Positions 8,092-17,436 of a DNA stretch of 49,743 bases are shown piece after piece; positions within the stretch are counted from its first letter, which is position 1, and the number at the start of each line of letters is the position of its first letter. Source of the DNA: Betaproteobacteria bacterium. Its GTDB lineage: Bacteria > Pseudomonadota > Gammaproteobacteria > Burkholderiales > Burkholderiaceae_D. Position numbers and translations under genes: made by a program. Below the pieces are notes generated by a model. It searched no databases. It saw nothing but the letters and a program-made list of their open reading frames with translations, and was not told the origin of the DNA. The stretch is taken from the NCBI GenBank assembly GCA_025356395.1, contig JANXTA010000035.1, positions 1 through 49,743 of the forward strand, written 5' to 3'.

Positions 8092-8625
8092 ATGTCCCGT
8101 GTCGGTAAAAATCCGATCGTCGTGCCCAAGGGCGCGGAGATCAATGTCTCGCCCGAAGTCATCGGCGTCAAGGGTCCGCTCGGATCGCTGACCCAGCGCG
8201 CTCATCCGCTGGTCAAGGTCGTGCAGGACGATGGCCAGCTGACCTTCGAAGCACTCGGTGAAAGCCGTGAAGCCAACGCCATGTCCGGCACCATGCGCGC
8301 GCTCGTCGCCAACATGGTCACGGGCGTGACCAAGGGCTTCGAGAAGCGTCTCGCGCTGGTTGGCGTCGGTTACCGGGCGCAAGCCGCGGGCGACAAGCTG
8401 AACCTGTCGCTCGGCTTCTCGCACCCGGTCGTGCACCAGATGCCGGAAGGCGTGAGCTGCGCGACCCCGACTCAGACCGAGATCGTCATCAAGGGTGCCA
8501 GCCGCCAGCAAGTCGGCCAGGTGGCAGCCGAGGTGCGCGCCTATCGCAGTCCCGAGCCGTACAAGGGCAAGGGCGTGCGATATCTCGGCGAGAAGGTCGT
8601 TATCAAGGAAACGAAAAAGAAGTAA
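8092..8625 (+). CDS. rplF: 50S ribosomal protein L6
   Basis: The protein has 177 residues with the two repeated L6 domains: [20 protein letters not shown] in the first and [20 protein letters not shown] in the second, ending [23 protein letters not shown]6 lies near the GTPase-associated centre. CAGGAGAAC precedes the ATG. It follows rpsH by 36 bases in normal spc order. Confidence 0.97.
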   Translation: MSRVGKNPIVVPKGAEINVSPEVIGVKGPLGSLTQRAHPLVKVVQDDGQLTFEALGESREANAMSGTMRALVANMVTGVTKGFEKRLALVGVGYRAQAAGDKLNLSLGFSHPVVHQMPEGVSCATPTQTEIVIKGASRQQVGQVAAEVRAYRSPEPYKGKGVRYLGEKVVIKETKKK

Positions 8626-8702
8626 AAGCCGGCACGCGTGGTGGATGTCGTGTCCGCCGCACCCGACCGAATCGATACGGATCGCACAGAAAGAGCATGA
8701 CC

Positions 8703-9068
8703 ATGGACAAGAAAGCCTCGCGACTACGTAGGTCACGGCAGACCCGCTTGAAGATCGCCGAACTGGGCGTGACGCGCCTGGCCGTGCATCGCACGAACCA
8801 GCACATCTACGCGACGATCGTCTCCGGCGACGGCACGAAGGTCATCGCCAGCGCCTCGACGGTGGAAGCCGACGTGCGCAAGGAACTGAGCGACAAGAGC
8901 GGTAAGGGCGGCAACATCAATGCTGCCGCGATGGTCGGCAAGCGCGTAGCGGAGAAGGCGAAGGAAGCCGGTGTCGAGACGGTCGCCTTCGACCGCGGCG
9001 GTTTCCGTTACCACGGTCGCGTCAAGGCGCTTGCCGAAGCCGCGCGTGAAGCCGGACTGAAGTTCTAA
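8703..9068 (+). CDS. rplR: 50S ribosomal protein L18
   Basis: The protein has 121 residues. [20 protein letters not shown] and the C-terminal [20 protein letters not shown] are the L18 signature. L18 binds 5S rRNA and carries it to the 50S subunit with L5. I chose the ATG at 8703 over the one at 8697 because it matches the family start (MDKK) and sits at the right distance from AGAAAGAG. The 116-base gap after the gene holds an inverted pair of palindromic repeats. Confidence 0.96.
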   Translation: MDKKASRLRRSRQTRLKIAELGVTRLAVHRTNQHIYATIVSGDGTKVIASASTVEADVRKELSDKSGKGGNINAAAMVGKRVAEKAKEAGVETVAFDRGGFRYHGRVKALAEAAREAGLKF

Positions 9069-9076
9069 GAATTTGC

Positions 9077-9150
9077 TGTCACCCCGGCACAGGCCGGGGC
9101 CCAATGTTCGAACGTAGCAATTAGGTCCCGGCCTTCGCCGGGATGACATA
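9077..9150 (+). repeat. REP-like inverted pair, type A, between rplR and rpsE
   Basis: The first unit (9077-9105) reads TGTCA, then a CCCCGGC/GGCCGGGG hairpin, then CCCAAT. The second (9119-9150) is the same element in reverse: TTAGG, then CCCGGCC/GCCGGG, then ATGACA. The two hairpins are 13 bases apart and form a BIME-like pair. The element matches the single copy at 6334-6363. The rpsE ribosome-binding site (AGGTGA, 9174-9179) is outside the repeat. Confidence 0.72.
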
Positions 9151-9184
9151 AACGGCACCGGCGTGGCCGGTGATAGGTGAACTT

Positions 9185-9706
9185 ATGGCACGTATTCAGG
9201 CAAAGACTCCGATCGGCGAGGAACGCGACGACGGCATGCGCGAGAAGATGATCGCGGTCAATCGCGTCACCAAGGTCGTCAAGGGCGGCCGCATTCTCGG
9301 TTTCGCCGCGTTGGCTGTCGTGGGTGACGGCGATGGACGCATCGGCATGGGCAAGGGCAAGGCGCGCGAAGTGCCGGTCGCCGTGCAGAAGGCAATGGAA
9401 GAAGCGCGTCGCAAGATGTTCAAGGTCTCGCTGAAGGGCAACACGCTGCAGCACACGGTCACCGGCAAGCATGGCGCGTCGACGGTCCTGATGACGCCTG
9501 CCAAGGACGGTACCGGCGTGATCGCCGGCGGTCCGATGCGCGCGATCTTCGAAGCGATCGGCGTCACCAACGTGGTGGCCAAGAGCCTCGGCTCGACCAA
9601 CCCGTACAACCTGGTCCGCGCCACGCTGAACGGCCTGCAGACCATGACGACCCCGGCCGAGATCGCTGCCAAGCGCGGCAAGTCGGTGGAAGAGATCACG
9701 GCTTAA
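9185..9706 (+). CDS. rpsE: 30S ribosomal protein S5
   Basis: The protein has 173 residues when started at the ATG at 9185 ([20 protein letters not shown]), eight bases after AGGTGA. An upstream in-frame GTG at 9170 would bury this site. The core motif [20 protein letters not shown] and the C-terminal [19 protein letters not shown] are typical. S5 takes part in mRNA entry, decoding accuracy and spectinomycin response. Confidence 0.97.
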   Translation: MARIQAKTPIGEERDDGMREKMIAVNRVTKVVKGGRILGFAALAVVGDGDGRIGMGKGKAREVPVAVQKAMEEARRKMFKVSLKGNTLQHTVTGKHGASTVLMTPAKDGTGVIAGGPMRAIFEAIGVTNVVAKSLGSTNPYNLVRATLNGLQTMTTPAEIAAKRGKSVEEITA

Positions 9707-9728
9707 TCGCCGTCACTGAGAGTAAGCC

Positions 9729-9953
9729 ATGACGACCAAAGCAAAGTCGACCGCAGCAGTGACCGACGCCAAGAGCGAAGGCAAGACTGTCACCGTCACG
9801 CTCTTCAAGAGCATCAACGGGACCCGCGAGTCGCATCGTGCGACGGTCCGCGGACTCGGTCTGCGCCGCATGAACAGCGTGAGCACGCTGGAAGACACGC
9901 CGTCGGTTCGCGGCATGATCAACAAGGTCTCGTACCTCGTGAAGGTGGTTTGA
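9729..9953 (+). CDS. rpmD: 50S ribosomal protein L30
   Basis: The protein has 74 residues. The L30 core begins near residue 18 ([20 protein letters not shown]) and ends [14 protein letters not shown]. The first 17 residues (Thr/Ala/Lys-rich) are an extension over the usual 58-62 residues. The ATG at 9729 is the only start with a purine-rich stretch (GAGAGTAAG) in front. rplO begins one base after the stop. Confidence 0.95.
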   Translation: MTTKAKSTAAVTDAKSEGKTVTVTLFKSINGTRESHRATVRGLGLRRMNSVSTLEDTPSVRGMINKVSYLVKVV

Positions 9954-9954
9954 G

Positions 9955-10455
9955 ATGAAACTAAACACCATCAAGCCTGCAGAAGGCGCCAAGCACGCCA
10001 AGCGTCGCGTCGGTCGCGGTATCGGCTCGGGCCTCGGCAAGACCGCCGGTCGCGGTCACAAGGGTCAAAAGTCCCGTTCGGGCGGCTTCCACAAGGTCGG
10101 CTTCGAAGGCGGCCAGATGCCGCTGCAACGTCGCCTGCCGAAGCGTGGCTTCAAGTCGCTGACGGCGCGCTTCGTCGCTGAGATCCGTCTGTCTGACCTG
10201 CAGAAGTTGCCGGTCGACGCGATCGATCTGCTTGCGTTGAAGCAGGCCGGCCTCATGTCGGACCTCCATCGTTCGGCCAAGGTGATCCTGTCGGGTGAGA
10301 TCACCCGCAAGATCGCCCTCGACGGTGTCGCGGCGACCAAGGGTGCCAAGGCAGCCATCGAAGCAGCCGGCGGTAGCGTGTCCGATATCGTCGTGGCGCC
10401 GACCGTCCGCAAGCTGCCTTCGAAAGAAGCGCGCGCTGCAGCCGCGGCGGCCTGA
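9955..10455 (+). CDS. rplO: 50S ribosomal protein L15
   Basis: The protein has 166 residues. [20 protein letters not shown] and the Gly/Arg/Lys-rich stretch [20 protein letters not shown] mark the extended N-terminal arm of L15 that threads into the 50S subunit. The Ala-rich C-terminal tail is about 20 residues longer than in E. coli. It lies directly before secY in the standard spc order. Confidence 0.96.
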   Translation: MKLNTIKPAEGAKHAKRRVGRGIGSGLGKTAGRGHKGQKSRSGGFHKVGFEGGQMPLQRRLPKRGFKSLTARFVAEIRLSDLQKLPVDAIDLLALKQAGLMSDLHRSAKVILSGEITRKIALDGVAATKGAKAAIEAAGGSVSDIVVAPTVRKLPSKEARAAAAAA

Positions 10456-10485
10456 GTCGCCCGAGCCCGATTTAGGAAATCCCGA

Positions 10486-11823
10486 GTGGCCACCAGCTCC
10501 GCATCCAACAATCGCGCCCTCCCGGGCAAGCGTGGAAAGTACGGCGACCTCCAGCGTCGCCTGATTTTCCTGCTCGGGGCGCTGATCGTCTATCGGATCG
10601 GTGCGCACATTCCGGTGCCGGGGATCGATCCGAACGAGCTGACCAAGATGTTCCAGGGCCAGCAGGGCGGCATCCTGGGCATGCTGAACATGTTCTCGGG
10701 CGGCGCGTTGTCGCGCTTCACGATCTTCGCGCTCGGTATCACGCCCTACATCTCTGCGTCGATCATCATGCAGCTGCTGACGGTCGTGTCGCCGCAGCTC
10801 GAGGCGATCAAGAAGGAAGGCGAGTCGGGCCGTCGCAAGATCACGCAGTACACACGTTATGGCACGTTGCTGCTGGGGACGTTCCAGGCACTGGGCATCT
10901 CGGTGTTTCTCGAGTCGAGTCCCGGTCTGGTCCTCGACCCGGGCCTGCTGTTCCGCTTCACGACCGTGATCTGCCTGATGACCGGCACTATGTTCCTGAT
11001 GTGGCTGGGCGAGCAGATCACCGAGCGTGGCCTGGGCAACGGCATCTCGATCATCATCTTCGCGGGTATCGCGTCGGGCCTGCCGCGGGCACTGGGCAAT
11101 CTGTTCGAGTTGGTCAACACCGGTGCGATGAGCATCCCGACGGTGATCATCATCTGCCTGGTCGCGATTGCGGTAACGGGCTTCGTGGTGTTCGTCGAGC
11201 GGGGCCAGCGCAAGATCCTGGTCAACTACGCGAAGCGCCAAGTTGGCAACAAGGTCTACGGCGGTCAGAGCTCGCATCTGCCGTTGAAGCTGAACATGTC
11301 GGGCGTGATCCCGCCGATTTTCGCGTCGTCGATCATCTTGCTGCCGGCCACGATCACGAGTTGGTTCAGTTCGGGCGAGAGCATGCGCTGGCTGAAGGAC
11401 GTCGCCGGCGCGTTGTCGCCGGGTCAGCCGGTGTACGTGTTGCTGTATGCGGCCGCGATCATCTTCTTCTGCTTCTTTTATACGGCGCTCGTATTCAACA
11501 GCAAGGAAACCGCGGACAACCTGAAGAAGAGCGGCGCGTTCGTGCCGGGTATTCGTCCGGGTGAGCAGACCGCGCGCTACATCGACAAGATCCTGATGCG
11601 CCTCACGTTGGCCGGTGCGTTTTACATCACGTTGGTCTGCCTTTTGCCCGAATTCTTGGTGTTGTGGAAGAACGTGCCGTTCTACTTCGGTGGAACGTCC
11701 CTGCTGATCATCGTGGTGGTCACGATGGACTTCATGTCGCAGGTGCAGGCTTACATCATGACCCACCAGTACGAGTCGTTGTTGAAGAAGGCTAATTTCA
11801 AGGGTGGCTTGCCGGCGCGCTAG
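10486..11823 (+). CDS. secY: Protein translocase subunit SecY
   Basis: The protein has 445 residues with ten predicted membrane helices. It forms the protein-conducting channel with SecE and SecG in the inner membrane. Visible landmarks are [12 protein letters not shown] after helix 1, the plug region [20 protein letters not shown], and the conserved cytoplasmic loop [20 protein letters not shown]. The start is a GTG preceded by TAGGAAAT. The gene follows rplO by 30 bases. Dedicated SecB chaperone coding appears at 34711. Confidence 0.98.
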   Translation: MATSSASNNRALPGKRGKYGDLQRRLIFLLGALIVYRIGAHIPVPGIDPNELTKMFQGQQGGILGMLNMFSGGALSRFTIFALGITPYISASIIMQLLTVVSPQLEAIKKEGESGRRKITQYTRYGTLLLGTFQALGISVFLESSPGLVLDPGLLFRFTTVICLMTGTMFLMWLGEQITERGLGNGISIIIFAGIASGLPRALGNLFELVNTGAMSIPTVIIICLVAIAVTGFVVFVERGQRKILVNYAKRQVGNKVYGGQSSHLPLKLNMSGVIPPIFASSIILLPATITSWFSSGESMRWLKDVAGALSPGQPVYVLLYAAAIIFFCFFYTALVFNSKETADNLKKSGAFVPGIRPGEQTARYIDKILMRLTLAGAFYITLVCLLPEFLVLWKNVPFYFGGTSLLIIVVVTMDFMSQVQAYIMTHQYESLLKKANFKGGLPAR

Positions 11824-11858
11824 AGCGCAGCACGCGGACCTCATCAAACAAGGAATAC

Positions 11859-12077
11859 ATGGCGAAGGACGATGTCATCCAGATGCAGGGCGAGATTCTC
11901 GAGAATCTGCCCAACGCGACGTTTCGCGTGAAGCTGGAGAACGGGCACGTGGTGCTCGGGCACATTTCGGGAAAGATGCGCTTGCACTACATCCGCATCC
12001 TGCCCGGCGACAAGGTCACGGTGGAAGTCTCGCCCTACGACCTGTCCAGAGCTCGAATCACGTTCCGCGCCAAGTAA
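11859..12077 (+). CDS. infA: Translation initiation factor IF-1
   Basis: The protein has 72 residues, the exact usual length. [20 protein letters not shown] and [20 protein letters not shown] are the S1-like OB-fold of IF-1, which occupies the A site during initiation. CAAGGAATAC precedes the ATG. Its position between secY and rpmJ is usual in Betaproteobacteria and differs from E. coli, where infA lies elsewhere. Confidence 0.97.
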   Translation: MAKDDVIQMQGEILENLPNATFRVKLENGHVVLGHISGKMRLHYIRILPGDKVTVEVSPYDLSRARITFRAK

Positions 12078-12113
12078 GAGTCTCAACGTTGGACAACGCA
12101 AGTCGAGGATCAA

Positions 12114-12230
12114 ATGAAAGTACTCGCATCGGTCAAGCGGCTCTGCCGCAACTGCAAGATCATCAAGCGCAAGGGCGTCGTGCGGGTCATCTGCTCGTCC
12201 GACGCGCGCCACAAGCAGCGCCAGGGTTGA
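12114..12230 (+). CDS. rpmJ: 50S ribosomal protein L36
   Basis: This short gene encodes 38 residues: [20 protein letters not shown] followed by [18 protein letters not shown]. Cys11, Cys14, Cys27 and His33 form the zinc site of the zinc-binding form of L36, the smallest protein of the 50S subunit. GAGGAT precedes the ATG. It lies between infA and rpsM as expected. Confidence 0.96.
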   Translation: MKVLASVKRLCRNCKIIKRKGVVRVICSSDARHKQRQG

Positions 12231-12285
12231 GCGCGCAAGCGTCTCTGCATCTTCTGCGCAGTCACTGAGTTAGATAGGAACGAGC

Positions 12286-12651
12286 ATGGCCCGTATTGCC
12301 GGAATCAATATCCCGAACCATCAGCACACCGACGTCGGTCTGACCGCGATCTTCGGTATCGGTCGTCCGCGCGCGCGTTTCATCTGCGCTGCAGCGAACG
12401 TCGCCGTGACCAAGAAGGTCAAGGACTTGGACGATGCGGAGATGGAACGTCTGCGCGACCAGGTCGGCAAGTTCCTGGTCGAAGGCGATTTGCGTCGCGA
12501 CATCTCGATGAACATCAAGCGACTGATGGACCTGGGCTGCTACCGTGGCTTGCGTCATCGTCGCGGCCTGCCGGTCCGCGGTCAGCGCACGCGCACCAAT
12601 GCCCGAACGCGCAAGGGACCGAAGAAGGCAGCAGCGTCGCTCAAGAAGTAA
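12286..12651 (+). CDS. rpsM: 30S ribosomal protein S13
   Basis: The protein has 121 residues. [20 protein letters not shown] and the C-terminal [20 protein letters not shown] are diagnostic. S13 forms the inter-subunit bridge with L5 and contacts P-site tRNA. TAGGAACGAGC precedes the ATG. It begins the alpha operon set rpsM-rpsK-rpsD-rpoA-rplQ; I see no clear promoter of its own. Confidence 0.97.
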   Translation: MARIAGINIPNHQHTDVGLTAIFGIGRPRARFICAAANVAVTKKVKDLDDAEMERLRDQVGKFLVEGDLRRDISMNIKRLMDLGCYRGLRHRRGLPVRGQRTRTNARTRKGPKKAAASLKK

Positions 12652-12696
12652 CGCGAAGCGCGCGTCGTCAATCAGATAGAACGATAAGGAAGCACC

Positions 12697-13101
12697 ATGG
12701 CAAAGTCACCGAACAACGCAGCTTCGCAGCGCGTCCGCAAGAAGGTTCGCAAGAACGTCTCGGACGGCATCGCGCACATCCACGCGTCGTTCAACAACAC
12801 CATCATCACGATCACCGATCGTCAGGGCAACGTCCTGTCGTGGGCGTCGTCAGGCGGTGCGGGCTTCAAGGGCTCGCGCAAGTCGACGCCGTTCGCGGCC
12901 CAGGTCGCTTCCGAGACGGCCGGCCGTGCCGCGCAGGAACAGGGCATTAAGAACGTCGAAGTCCAGATCAAGGGCCCGGGTCCGGGTCGCGAGTCTTCGG
13001 TGCGTGCACTGAATGCGCTGGGCATCAAGATCGTCAGCATCACCGACGTGACGCCGGTTCCGCACAACGGCTGCCGTCCGCCGAAAAGACGCCGTATGTA
13101 A
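12697..13101 (+). CDS. rpsK: 30S ribosomal protein S11
   Basis: The protein has 134 residues. The motif [20 protein letters not shown] and the tail [20 protein letters not shown] identify S11, which lies on the 30S platform near the E-site mRNA. The N-terminal 15 residues ([20 protein letters not shown]) are normal for Betaproteobacteria. AAGGAAGC precedes the ATG. A 172-base gap holding repeats and hairpins follows. Confidence 0.97.
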   Translation: MAKSPNNAASQRVRKKVRKNVSDGIAHIHASFNNTIITITDRQGNVLSWASSGGAGFKGSRKSTPFAAQVASETAGRAAQEQGIKNVEVQIKGPGPGRESSVRALNALGIKIVSITDVTPVPHNGCRPPKRRRM

Positions 13102-13105
13102 GACC

Positions 13106-13180
13106 TGTCGTTCCCGCGAACGCGGGAACCCAGCGTCGTGGCACTAAGGCGCTGGATCCCCGCATTAGCGGGGATGACGA
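13106..13180 (+). repeat. REP-like inverted pair, type B, between rpsK and rpsD
   Basis: The first unit (13106-13135) holds the hairpin TTCCCGCG/CGCGGGAA followed by CCCAGCG. The second (13150-13180) is in reverse: CGCTGGAT, then CCCCGC/GCGGGG, then ATGACGA. Both share the TCRT head and CCAGCG tail with different stem bases. The layout (two hairpins facing each other across about 15 bases) is the same as at 9077-9150 but with a different core. Confidence 0.7.
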
Positions 13181-13191
13181 ATTGAAGAGTG

Positions 13192-13260
13192 GTACGTGGT
13201 TCTCTCGCCTGACGCCCTCCGGGTTCAAAGATCAGGCTAACCGTCTCCAAGAGACGTACT
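13192..13260 (+). promoter_or_regulatory. Structured leader immediately before rpsD
   Basis: GGTT (13198-13201) and GCCTGA (13207-13212) can pair with AACC (13239-13242) and TCAGGC (13232-13237). Next to it GTCTC (13243-13247) pairs with GAGAC (13251-13255). In addition GTACGT (13192-13197) is complementary to ACGTAC near 13254-13259, an alternative fold. The rpsD ribosome-binding site follows at once. S4 represses alpha operon translation in E. coli from a different site; a role for S4 here is inference only. Confidence 0.35.
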
Positions 13261-13273
13261 GAAAGGAAATACC

Positions 13274-13897
13274 GTGGCACGTTACATCGGTCCGAAGTGC
13301 AAGCTCTCGCGTCGCGAGGGCACTGATCTGTTCCTCAAGAGCGCCCGTCGTTCGCTCGATTCGAAGTGCAAGCTCGACAGCAAGCCGGGCCAGCATGGCC
13401 GCACGTCGGGCATGCGTACGTCGGACTTCGGCAAGCAGCTGCGCGAGAAGCAGAAGGTCAAGCGCATGTACGGCATCCTCGAGCGCCAGTTTCGTCGCTA
13501 CTTTGAGGAAGCCGATCGTCGCAAGGGCAACACCGGCGAGAACCTGCTCGGCCTGCTCGAGTCGCGTCTCGACAACGTCGTCTATCGCATGGGCTTCGGC
13601 TCGACCCGCGCCGAGGCGCGCCAGCTCGTCAGCCACAAGTCGATCGCGCTGAACGGTACGACGGCCAACATCCCGTCGATGCAGGTCAAGTCGGGTGACG
13701 TGGTCACCATCCGCGACAAGGCCAAGAAGCAGGTCCGCATCGTCGAAGCGATGTCGCTGGCGCAGCAGGGCAACTTTCCGAGCTGGGTCACGGTCGACTC
13801 GACCAAAATGGAAGGCACCTTCAAGTCGATGCCAGAGCGCAGCGAGATCGCCGCCGACATCAACGAATCGCTGATCGTCGAGCTGTATTCGCGTTAA
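13274..13897 (+). CDS. rpsD: 30S ribosomal protein S4
   Basis: The protein has 207 residues and starts at a GTG with AAAGGAAAT upstream. [20 protein letters not shown] and the S4 RNA-binding domain around residues 95-160 ([20 protein letters not shown]) are clear. S4 nucleates assembly of the 30S body and, in E. coli, controls the alpha operon. A hairpin resembling a terminator lies just downstream, before rpoA. Confidence 0.97.
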   Translation: MARYIGPKCKLSRREGTDLFLKSARRSLDSKCKLDSKPGQHGRTSGMRTSDFGKQLREKQKVKRMYGILERQFRRYFEEADRRKGNTGENLLGLLESRLDNVVYRMGFGSTRAEARQLVSHKSIALNGTTANIPSMQVKSGDVVTIRDKAKKQVRIVEAMSLAQQGNFPSWVTVDSTKMEGTFKSMPERSEIAADINESLIVELYSR

Positions 13898-13922
13898 TGC
13901 GCTGACGCGCAATTGACGAACC

Positions 13923-13952
13923 GAGACCGGACGCAGTCCGGTCTCGTCTTTG
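13923..13952 (+). terminator. Terminator-like hairpin between rpsD and rpoA
   Basis: GAGACCGGAC (13923-13932) and GTCCGGTCTC (13936-13945) form a perfect ten-base-pair stem with a GCA loop, followed by GTCTTTGG. The U-tract is short (TCTTT), so termination would be partial. As rpoA and rplQ are normally expressed with rpsD, it may set their ratio or protect the upstream mRNA end. No strong promoter is seen in the 100 bases before rpoA; TTGTTT (13981) with CTTATC is weak and badly spaced. Confidence 0.55.
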
Positions 13953-14048
13953 GGTCTGTTGAAAGCCACGCGCAGATCAGTTGTTTCAGTGGCATCACAA
14001 GCAGCCTTATCGGCTTAACGCGCCGAGGGCATTGCAAAGGAAAAACAA

Positions 14049-15032
14049 ATGGCAACGAACGCATTCCTCAAGCCCCGCCAGATCGAAGTCGAAGGTGCCG
14101 GCCCCAACATGGCCAAGGTCACCATGGAGCCTTTCGAACGTGGCTACGGCCACACGCTCGGCAACGCGCTGCGTCGCATCCTGCTGTCGTCGATGAACGG
14201 CTACGCGCCGACCGAAGTTTCGATCGCCGGTGTCGTGCACGAGTACTCGACGCTCGACGGCGTCCAGGAAGACGTGGTCGACATCCTGCTGAACCTGAAG
14301 GGCGTCGTCTTCAAGCTGCACAACCGCGACGACGTCGTGGTCACGCTGAACAAGGAAGGTGAGGGCCCGGTCACGGCCGCCGACCTCGAGCTGTCGCACG
14401 AAGTCGAGATCGTCAATCCCGAGCACGTCATCGCGAACCTGTCGCCCGGCGGCAAGCTCGACATGCAGATCAAGATCGAAAAGGGCCGTGGCTACGTGCC
14501 TGGCAACCTGCGCGCCTTCGCCGACGACCACAGCAAGACCATCGGCCGCATCGTACTCGACGCGTCGTACAGCCCGGTCCGTCGCGTCAGCTACACGGTC
14601 GAGTCGGCTCGCGTCGAACAGCGCACCGACCTCGACAAGCTGGTCATGACGATCGAGACCAACGGCGTCATCTCGCCGGAAGAAGCGATCCGCCAGTCGG
14701 CCCGCATCCTGATCGACCAGCTATCGGTGTTCGCGTCGCTCGAAGGCACGGAGTCGTCGGCCGAAGCGCTGCCGCGTCAGTCGCAGGTCGATCCGATCCT
14801 GCTGCGTCCGGTCGACGATCTGGAACTCACGGTGCGTTCGGCGAACTGCCTGAAGGCCGAGAATATCTATTACATCGGCGACCTGATCCAGCGTACCGAG
14901 AACGAACTGCTCAAGACCCCGAACCTGGGCCGCAAATCGCTCAACGAGATCAAGGAAGTCCTGGCCTCGCGTGGTCTGACGCTCGGCATGAAGATCGAGA
15001 ACTGGCCGCCAGTCGGTTTGGAAAAGGCGTAA
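14049..15032 (+). CDS. rpoA: DNA-directed RNA polymerase subunit alpha
   Basis: The protein has 327 residues. The N-terminal assembly domain carries [20 protein letters not shown] (about 28-48), and the C-terminal domain (from about 245) carries [20 protein letters not shown] with the 265 determinant that contacts UP elements and activators. It dimerises to nucleate polymerase assembly. AAAGGAAAAAC precedes the ATG. The gap to rplQ holds one more palindrome. Confidence 0.98.
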   Translation: MATNAFLKPRQIEVEGAGPNMAKVTMEPFERGYGHTLGNALRRILLSSMNGYAPTEVSIAGVVHEYSTLDGVQEDVVDILLNLKGVVFKLHNRDDVVVTLNKEGEGPVTAADLELSHEVEIVNPEHVIANLSPGGKLDMQIKIEKGRGYVPGNLRAFADDHSKTIGRIVLDASYSPVRRVSYTVESARVEQRTDLDKLVMTIETNGVISPEEAIRQSARILIDQLSVFASLEGTESSAEALPRQSQVDPILLRPVDDLELTVRSANCLKAENIYYIGDLIQRTENELLKTPNLGRKSLNEIKEVLASRGLTLGMKIENWPPVGLEKA

Positions 15033-15039
15033 GCAACAC

Positions 15040-15078
15040 TCGTCATACCGTCGTTTCCGCGTTCGCGGGAACGACGAA
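15040..15078 (+). repeat. Single REP-like palindrome between rpoA and rplQ
   Basis: GTCGTTTCCGCG and CGCGGGAACGAC (about 15050-15075) form a hairpin with a two-base loop and one T-G mismatch, preceded by CGTCATACC. The core resembles the type B repeats at 13106-13180 but lacks the CCAGCG tail. No T-tract follows, so it is unlikely to be a terminator. Confidence 0.5.
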
Positions 15079-15159
15079 CAAAAGCAAAACCGAACCGCAC
15101 CAGCAGCACCGGTGATCGAAGAAGTCGGTCTTTCAAGATTCTAGAAAAGGAAATTCGTC

Positions 15160-15549
15160 ATGCGTCACCGTCACGGACTGCGGAAACTCAACCGCACCTC
15201 GAGTCACCGCCTAGCCATGTTTCGCAACATGACCAATTCCCTCCTCAAGCACGAAGTCATCAAGACGACGCTGCCGAAGGCCAAGGAACTGCGTCGCGTC
15301 TTCGAACCTATGATCACGCTCGGCAAGGAACCCACGCTGGCCAACAAGCGCCTCGCGTTCAATCGCCTGCGCGACCGCGAGATGGTCGTCAAGCTGTTCG
15401 ACGTGCTCGGTCCGCGTTACAAGACCCGCAATGGCGGCTACCTGCGCATCCTGAAGTACGGCTTCCGTGTCGGCGACAACGCACCGATGGCGCTGGTCGA
15501 ACTGATGGATCGCCCGGAAGTCAGCGAAATTCCGGAAGCCGATGCCTGA
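15160..15549 (+). CDS. rplQ: 50S ribosomal protein L17
   Basis: The protein has 129 residues. [20 protein letters not shown] and [20 protein letters not shown] identify L17, located near the tunnel exit. AAAAGGAAATTC precedes the ATG. It is the last gene of the alpha operon and is followed within 14 bases by a strong terminator hairpin. Confidence 0.97.
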   Translation: MRHRHGLRKLNRTSSHRLAMFRNMTNSLLKHEVIKTTLPKAKELRRVFEPMITLGKEPTLANKRLAFNRLRDREMVVKLFDVLGPRYKTRNGGYLRILKYGFRVGDNAPMALVELMDRPEVSEIPEADA

Positions 15550-15559
15550 AGCATCTGTC

Positions 15560-17404
15560 ATGAACAAGAAGCCGGGCATTCGACCCGGCTTCTTGTTTAT
15601 GGGCCTGCTGCTGGCAGTCGCCGCGTCCAGCGGTGCCGCTCGAGCCGCCGACCGTGCCAGGCCTAGTTCCGAAGGCGTTCGCCTCAACGCGTTCTTCGAG
15701 CGCGAGTACCGATGGCAACTGCAGGAGTCGCCGGAATCGGCAACCTTCGATGGTGTCAACGACTTCAATGATCGATTGACCGATCGATCGTCCACGGCGA
15801 TCGCGCGGCGCAAGGCCCACGTCGGGGAGGTGATCCGCACGTTGATCGGCTTCGATCGAAAGCAGCTGGGTATCCAGGACCGTATCTCTCGCGACCTCAT
15901 GCTGGACGAGGCACGCCAGACCGAAGCCGTCAACGCGATCTACGGTGAGCTGCCTTTCTACGGACTTGGCGAGTGGATCGTCGTCGCGCCGAACGGTGGG
16001 CCGCAGCAGGGCTTCGCGATGCTGGCCAAGGCGACACCCTTCGAGACTGCACGAGACTACGAAAACTACCTCAAGCGTCTTCACGCGTTGCCCCGGTCGC
16101 TCGAACAATCCACCGCATTGATGCGCGAGGGCATGCGCTCGGGATGGATGCCACCGCGGGAGATCATGGACCGCGTCCCCGCCCAGTTCGACGATTTCAT
16201 CGCGCCGGGCGTCGAGTCCAACCCGCTGTTCAGACCCTTCAACGACTTCGCCGCCGGCATTTCGCAGGATGATCGCGACCGCCTGGCCGCCGAAGGAAGA
16301 CGCGTCCTCGTCGAGCAAGTGGCACCGGCATTCAAGACGATGCGCGACTTCCTGGTCCGCGAGTACCTGCCGGCCTGCCGCACCGATCTCGCGGCATCGA
16401 CGCTGCCCGGTGGCTCGGCGTACTACGCACTCGCCGTCCACCATTCGACGACCACGACGCTGACCCCGCGACAGATCCACGACATCGGCCTGCGCGAGGT
16501 CGATCGCATCGGGGCGCAGATGGATGCACTGATCGCGGAACTGGGATTCAAGGGCACGCGGACCGCGTTCTTCGACAGCCTTCGCGCCGATCCGCGCTTC
16601 TACTACACGTCGTCCGACGAGATGCTGAAGGACTACCGCGACATCGCAAAGCGCGTGGACGCCGCGTTGCCGAGCCTGTTCGCGGAACTGCCGCGACTGC
16701 CTTATGGCGTGCGTGCGATGGAAGCGTACGAAGGCGACAACGCGGAGCACTACACCGCGGGCGCACTCGACGGCAGCCGAGCCGGGTACTTCGAGGCCAA
16801 TGTCCTCAGTCTCGCGACGCGTCCGAAGTACGACATGGAGAACACTTTCGTTCATGAAGCCGTGCCCGGCCATCACCTGCAGATCGCGCGCGCGCAGGAG
16901 TTGAAGGGGCTGCCGACCTTCCGCCGCAATGCGGGCTACACCGCGTACACCGAAGGCTGGGCGCTGTACGCCGAAAGCCTCGGCCCGGCGGTCGGCGTCT
17001 ACCAGGACCCGTATTCGCGCTTCGGTGCCATGGGGTGGGACATGGTCCGGGCGTGTCGCCTCGTGATCGACACCGGCATCCATGCTTTCGGCTGGACGCG
17101 TGACCGATCGATCGCCTACATGATGGACAACGCGGGACTGCAGCGCGGTTTTGCCGCGGCCGAGATCGACCGCTACATCGCGTCTCCCGGACAGGCGCTC
17201 GGCTACAAGATCGGGCAACTGAAGATCCGCGAGTTGCGAGACCGGGCGCGCTCGACACTCGGCGATCGCTTCGACATCCGTTCCTTCCACAACGCGATCC
17301 TGGACGATGGGGCTTTGCCTCTGACGGTCCTGGAGTCACGGATCGACGAGTGGATCGCGATGCGGGGCAAGGGCGCCCGATCCCCGGTGAATTCGTCGCA
17401 CTGA
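15560..17404 (+). CDS. DUF885 family protein, putative zinc metallopeptidase
   Basis: From the ATG at 15560 the protein has 614 residues. It opens with a signal peptide ([20 protein letters not shown], cleavage probably after AARA), so the product is likely periplasmic. The motif HEAVPGHH at about residues 430-437 and the downstream EGWALYAE are the hallmark of the DUF885 family, thought to be zinc peptidases; substrates are not known. The ATG at 15599 is an alternative start giving a shorter signal peptide and avoiding the rplQ terminator, which otherwise lies inside the gene. I see no clear promoter. It is followed by an ABC transporter gene on the same strand. Confidence 0.88.
   Translation: MNKKPGIRPGFLFMGLLLAVAASSGAARAADRARPSSEGVRLNAFFEREYRWQLQESPESATFDGVNDFNDRLTDRSSTAIARRKAHVGEVIRTLIGFDRKQLGIQDRISRDLMLDEARQTEAVNAIYGELPFYGLGEWIVVAPNGGPQQGFAMLAKATPFETARDYENYLKRLHALPRSLEQSTALMREGMRSGWMPPREIMDRVPAQFDDFIAPGVESNPLFRPFNDFAAGISQDDRDRLAAEGRRVLVEQVAPAFKTMRDFLVREYLPACRTDLAASTLPGGSAYYALAVHHSTTTTLTPRQIHDIGLREVDRIGAQMDALIAELGFKGTRTAFFDSLRADPRFYYTSSDEMLKDYRDIAKRVDAALPSLFAELPRLPYGVRAMEAYEGDNAEHYTAGALDGSRAGYFEANVLSLATRPKYDMENTFVHEAVPGHHLQIARAQELKGLPTFRRNAGYTAYTEGWALYAESLGPAVGVYQDPYSRFGAMGWDMVRACRLVIDTGIHAFGWTRDRSIAYMMDNAGLQRGFAAAEIDRYIASPGQALGYKIGQLKIRELRDRARSTLGDRFDIRSFHNAILDDGALPLTVLESRIDEWIAMRGKGARSPVNSSH
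15563..15600 (+). terminator. Intrinsic terminator of the alpha operon
   Basis: AACAAGAAGCCGGG (15563-15576) and CCCGGCTTCTTGTT (15584-15597) form a perfect 14-base-pair stem with a seven-base loop, ending in TTCTTGTTTAT. It lies just after rplQ. The same bases would encode the first residues of the next protein if that starts at 15560. Confidence 0.85.
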
Positions 17405-17436
17405 CGACGCGGCGCGATCCCGTTCGCGCCATCCTC

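Noticed and set aside
9961-11847. Minus-strand open frame of about 630 codons across rplO and secY
   Set aside because: Antisense shadow with His/Asp/Arg-rich low-complexity sequence and no domain.
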